Below are positions 5,936 to 6,542 of a stretch of 6,542 nt of DNA, one piece after another. Position 1 is the first letter of the stretch; each line of letters begins with the position of its first letter. The DNA lies in the NCBI GenBank assembly GCA_002451275.1, contig DKBS01000037.1, forward strand, positions 850 to 7,391, in the 5' to 3' direction. A program made the position numbers and the translations under genes. The notes beneath the pieces were generated by a model. That model was given only the letters and a program-made list of their open reading frames with translations. It had not been told where the DNA came from and searched no databases. Source of the DNA: Planctomycetaceae bacterium UBA6894. GTDB lineage: Bacteria > Planctomycetota > Planctomycetia > Gemmatales > Gemmataceae.

Positions 5936-6542
5936 ATGGCAAGTTTTTCCCTCAAGTTACCGGCTCAGGCTGCCGTAGTTGCAGCCTCCAGCCTCACCCT
6001 GACGGGGTGCATGAGCATGGGCGGCAATTCCTCCGCCAAAGCGCCGGCACCCGTCAGCAACCCTTGCGGAACAACCACCTGCTCCGCGCCTGAGCCGGCT
6101 CCCAAAAAGGGGTTCCTCGGCTTGTGCAGTCACGACAAGAACCGTGAGGGCCTGCTGGCCCGTCTGACCGGCCACAACAAGGAACAGGCCAACAATTCGC
6201 CCGTTCCGCTGGCACCGGGCGAGTTCATCGTGTCGTACAACCAGGGCCCGCCCCCGATGTACGCCGCGCCATCCTACCCGGCACCGGCCTACGCGGCGCC
6301 CGCATGCTCCACCCCGGTGTGCTCCACGCCGGTCAGCGCCTGCATGCCCGAACCCTGCTCGGCGAACAGCTCGCTCATGCCGTCCATTTCCAGCATCATG
6401 CCGGCTCCCAGCGCGCCCTGCGCGGCTCCGCCCACTAGCGGGACCATTGTGCCCAACGCGGTGCTGCCCCCGGCTCCTGTGACCGGCCAGCCGCCGCTTG
6501 CCCCGTCCACGGTGGCGCCGCCATCGGGCGCGCCCGGCATGG
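5936..6542 (+). CDS. Cys/Pro-rich lipoprotein of unknown function (3' end outside window)
   Basis: An open frame begins at ATG 5936 and runs off the window without a stop (202 codons visible). The start has a weak GGGAA ten bases upstream. The N-terminus (MASFSLKLPAQAAVVAASSL) is a signal peptide ending in the lipobox LTGC at residues 22-25, so Cys25 should be lipidated and the protein anchored to a membrane, facing away from the cytoplasm. A short charged segment follows at about 57-84 (PKKGFLGLCSHDKNREGLLARLTGHNKE). The rest is low-complexity Pro, Ala and Ser with YAAP-type repeats (109-122). Nine cysteines are visible; six form three C-x4-C pairs (44/49, 124/129, 136/141), suggesting disulfides or metal binding. 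I recognise no domain. An in-frame GTG at 5894 would add 14 residues but fits the signal peptide less well. The preceding terminator implies its own promoter, which I could not define. The lipobox makes a real gene likely; function is unknown. Confidence 0.8.
   Translation, partial: MASFSLKLPAQAAVVAASSLTLTGCMSMGGNSSAKAPAPVSNPCGTTTCSAPEPAPKKGFLGLCSHDKNREGLLARLTGHNKEQANNSPVPLAPGEFIVSYNQGPPPMYAAPSYPAPAYAAPACSTPVCSTPVSACMPEPCSANSSLMPSISSIMPAPSAPCAAPPTSGTIVPNAVLPPAPVTGQPPLAPSTVAPPSGAPGM
6305..6334 (+). repeat. 15-bp direct tandem repeat inside the lipoprotein gene
   Basis: TGCTCCACCCCGGTG (6305-6319) is followed directly by TGCTCCACGCCGGTC (6320-6334), identical at 13 of 15 positions. Each unit encodes Cys-Ser-Thr-Pro-Val. 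The in-frame duplication explains one C-x4-C pair and suggests the low-complexity region grew by repeat expansion. Confidence 0.7.

Noticed and set aside
6289..6540. A minus-strand Gly/Ala-rich open frame opposite the lipoprotein
   Set aside because: It is antisense to a frame with a clear signal peptide and lipobox, and its composition mirrors the Pro/Ala-rich coding strand.

Overview
The window is GC-rich bacterial chromosome with strong G/C third-position bias. It carries five protein genes: two cut by the window edges, a two-gene minus-strand unit, and one large plus-strand gene. No rRNA, tRNA, CRISPR array, insertion sequence or phage gene is visible. The lineage looks like Planctomycetota, perhaps Gemmatales-like. 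This rests on a Tat-exported SGNH hydrolase of a planctomycete style, a secreted caspase-like/S41 protease, a Cys/Pro-rich lipoprotein and weak Shine-Dalgarno signals. It is an inference from gene style, not from a marker gene.

Layout. Positions 1-774 (+) hold the C-terminal part of an Nramp-family metal transporter whose sixth-helix motif lacks the usual Met and His ligands. It converges, with a 14-bp gap, on a minus-strand pair: a FadR-type GntR regulator (2817-2077) followed by a Tat-signal SGNH/GDSL-like hydrolase (2096-789). These two overlap by 20 bp and look translationally coupled. Just upstream of the regulator is a perfect 18-bp palindrome (2840-2857), the obvious candidate operator for autoregulation. 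The gap of about 320 bp before the next gene also holds a strong 12-bp stem-loop (2895-2922) with no T-run and a -10-like box.

Positions 3142-5715 (+) encode a secreted protein of 857 residues. It joins an N-terminal caspase-like (peptidase C14) fold to a PDZ plus S41 (C-terminal processing) serine protease. The S41 Ser/Lys dyad is intact, but both catalytic positions of the caspase-like part are replaced (His to Gln, Cys to Asn). The domain therefore looks like a pseudo-caspase attached to a live protease. The gene ends in 3' stem-loops and a textbook Rho-independent terminator (5800-5831).

From 5936 to the window end an open frame encodes a lipoprotein with a clear lipobox, then a Cys-, Pro- and Ala-rich low-complexity region containing C-x4-C pairs.

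Three of the five proteins (hydrolase, protease, lipoprotein) are predicted to act outside the cytoplasm and one is an inner-membrane transporter. The sequence does not show a shared pathway, and apart from the regulator-hydrolase pair the genes appear to be independent transcription units. The most unusual item is the inactive-caspase/S41 protease fusion.
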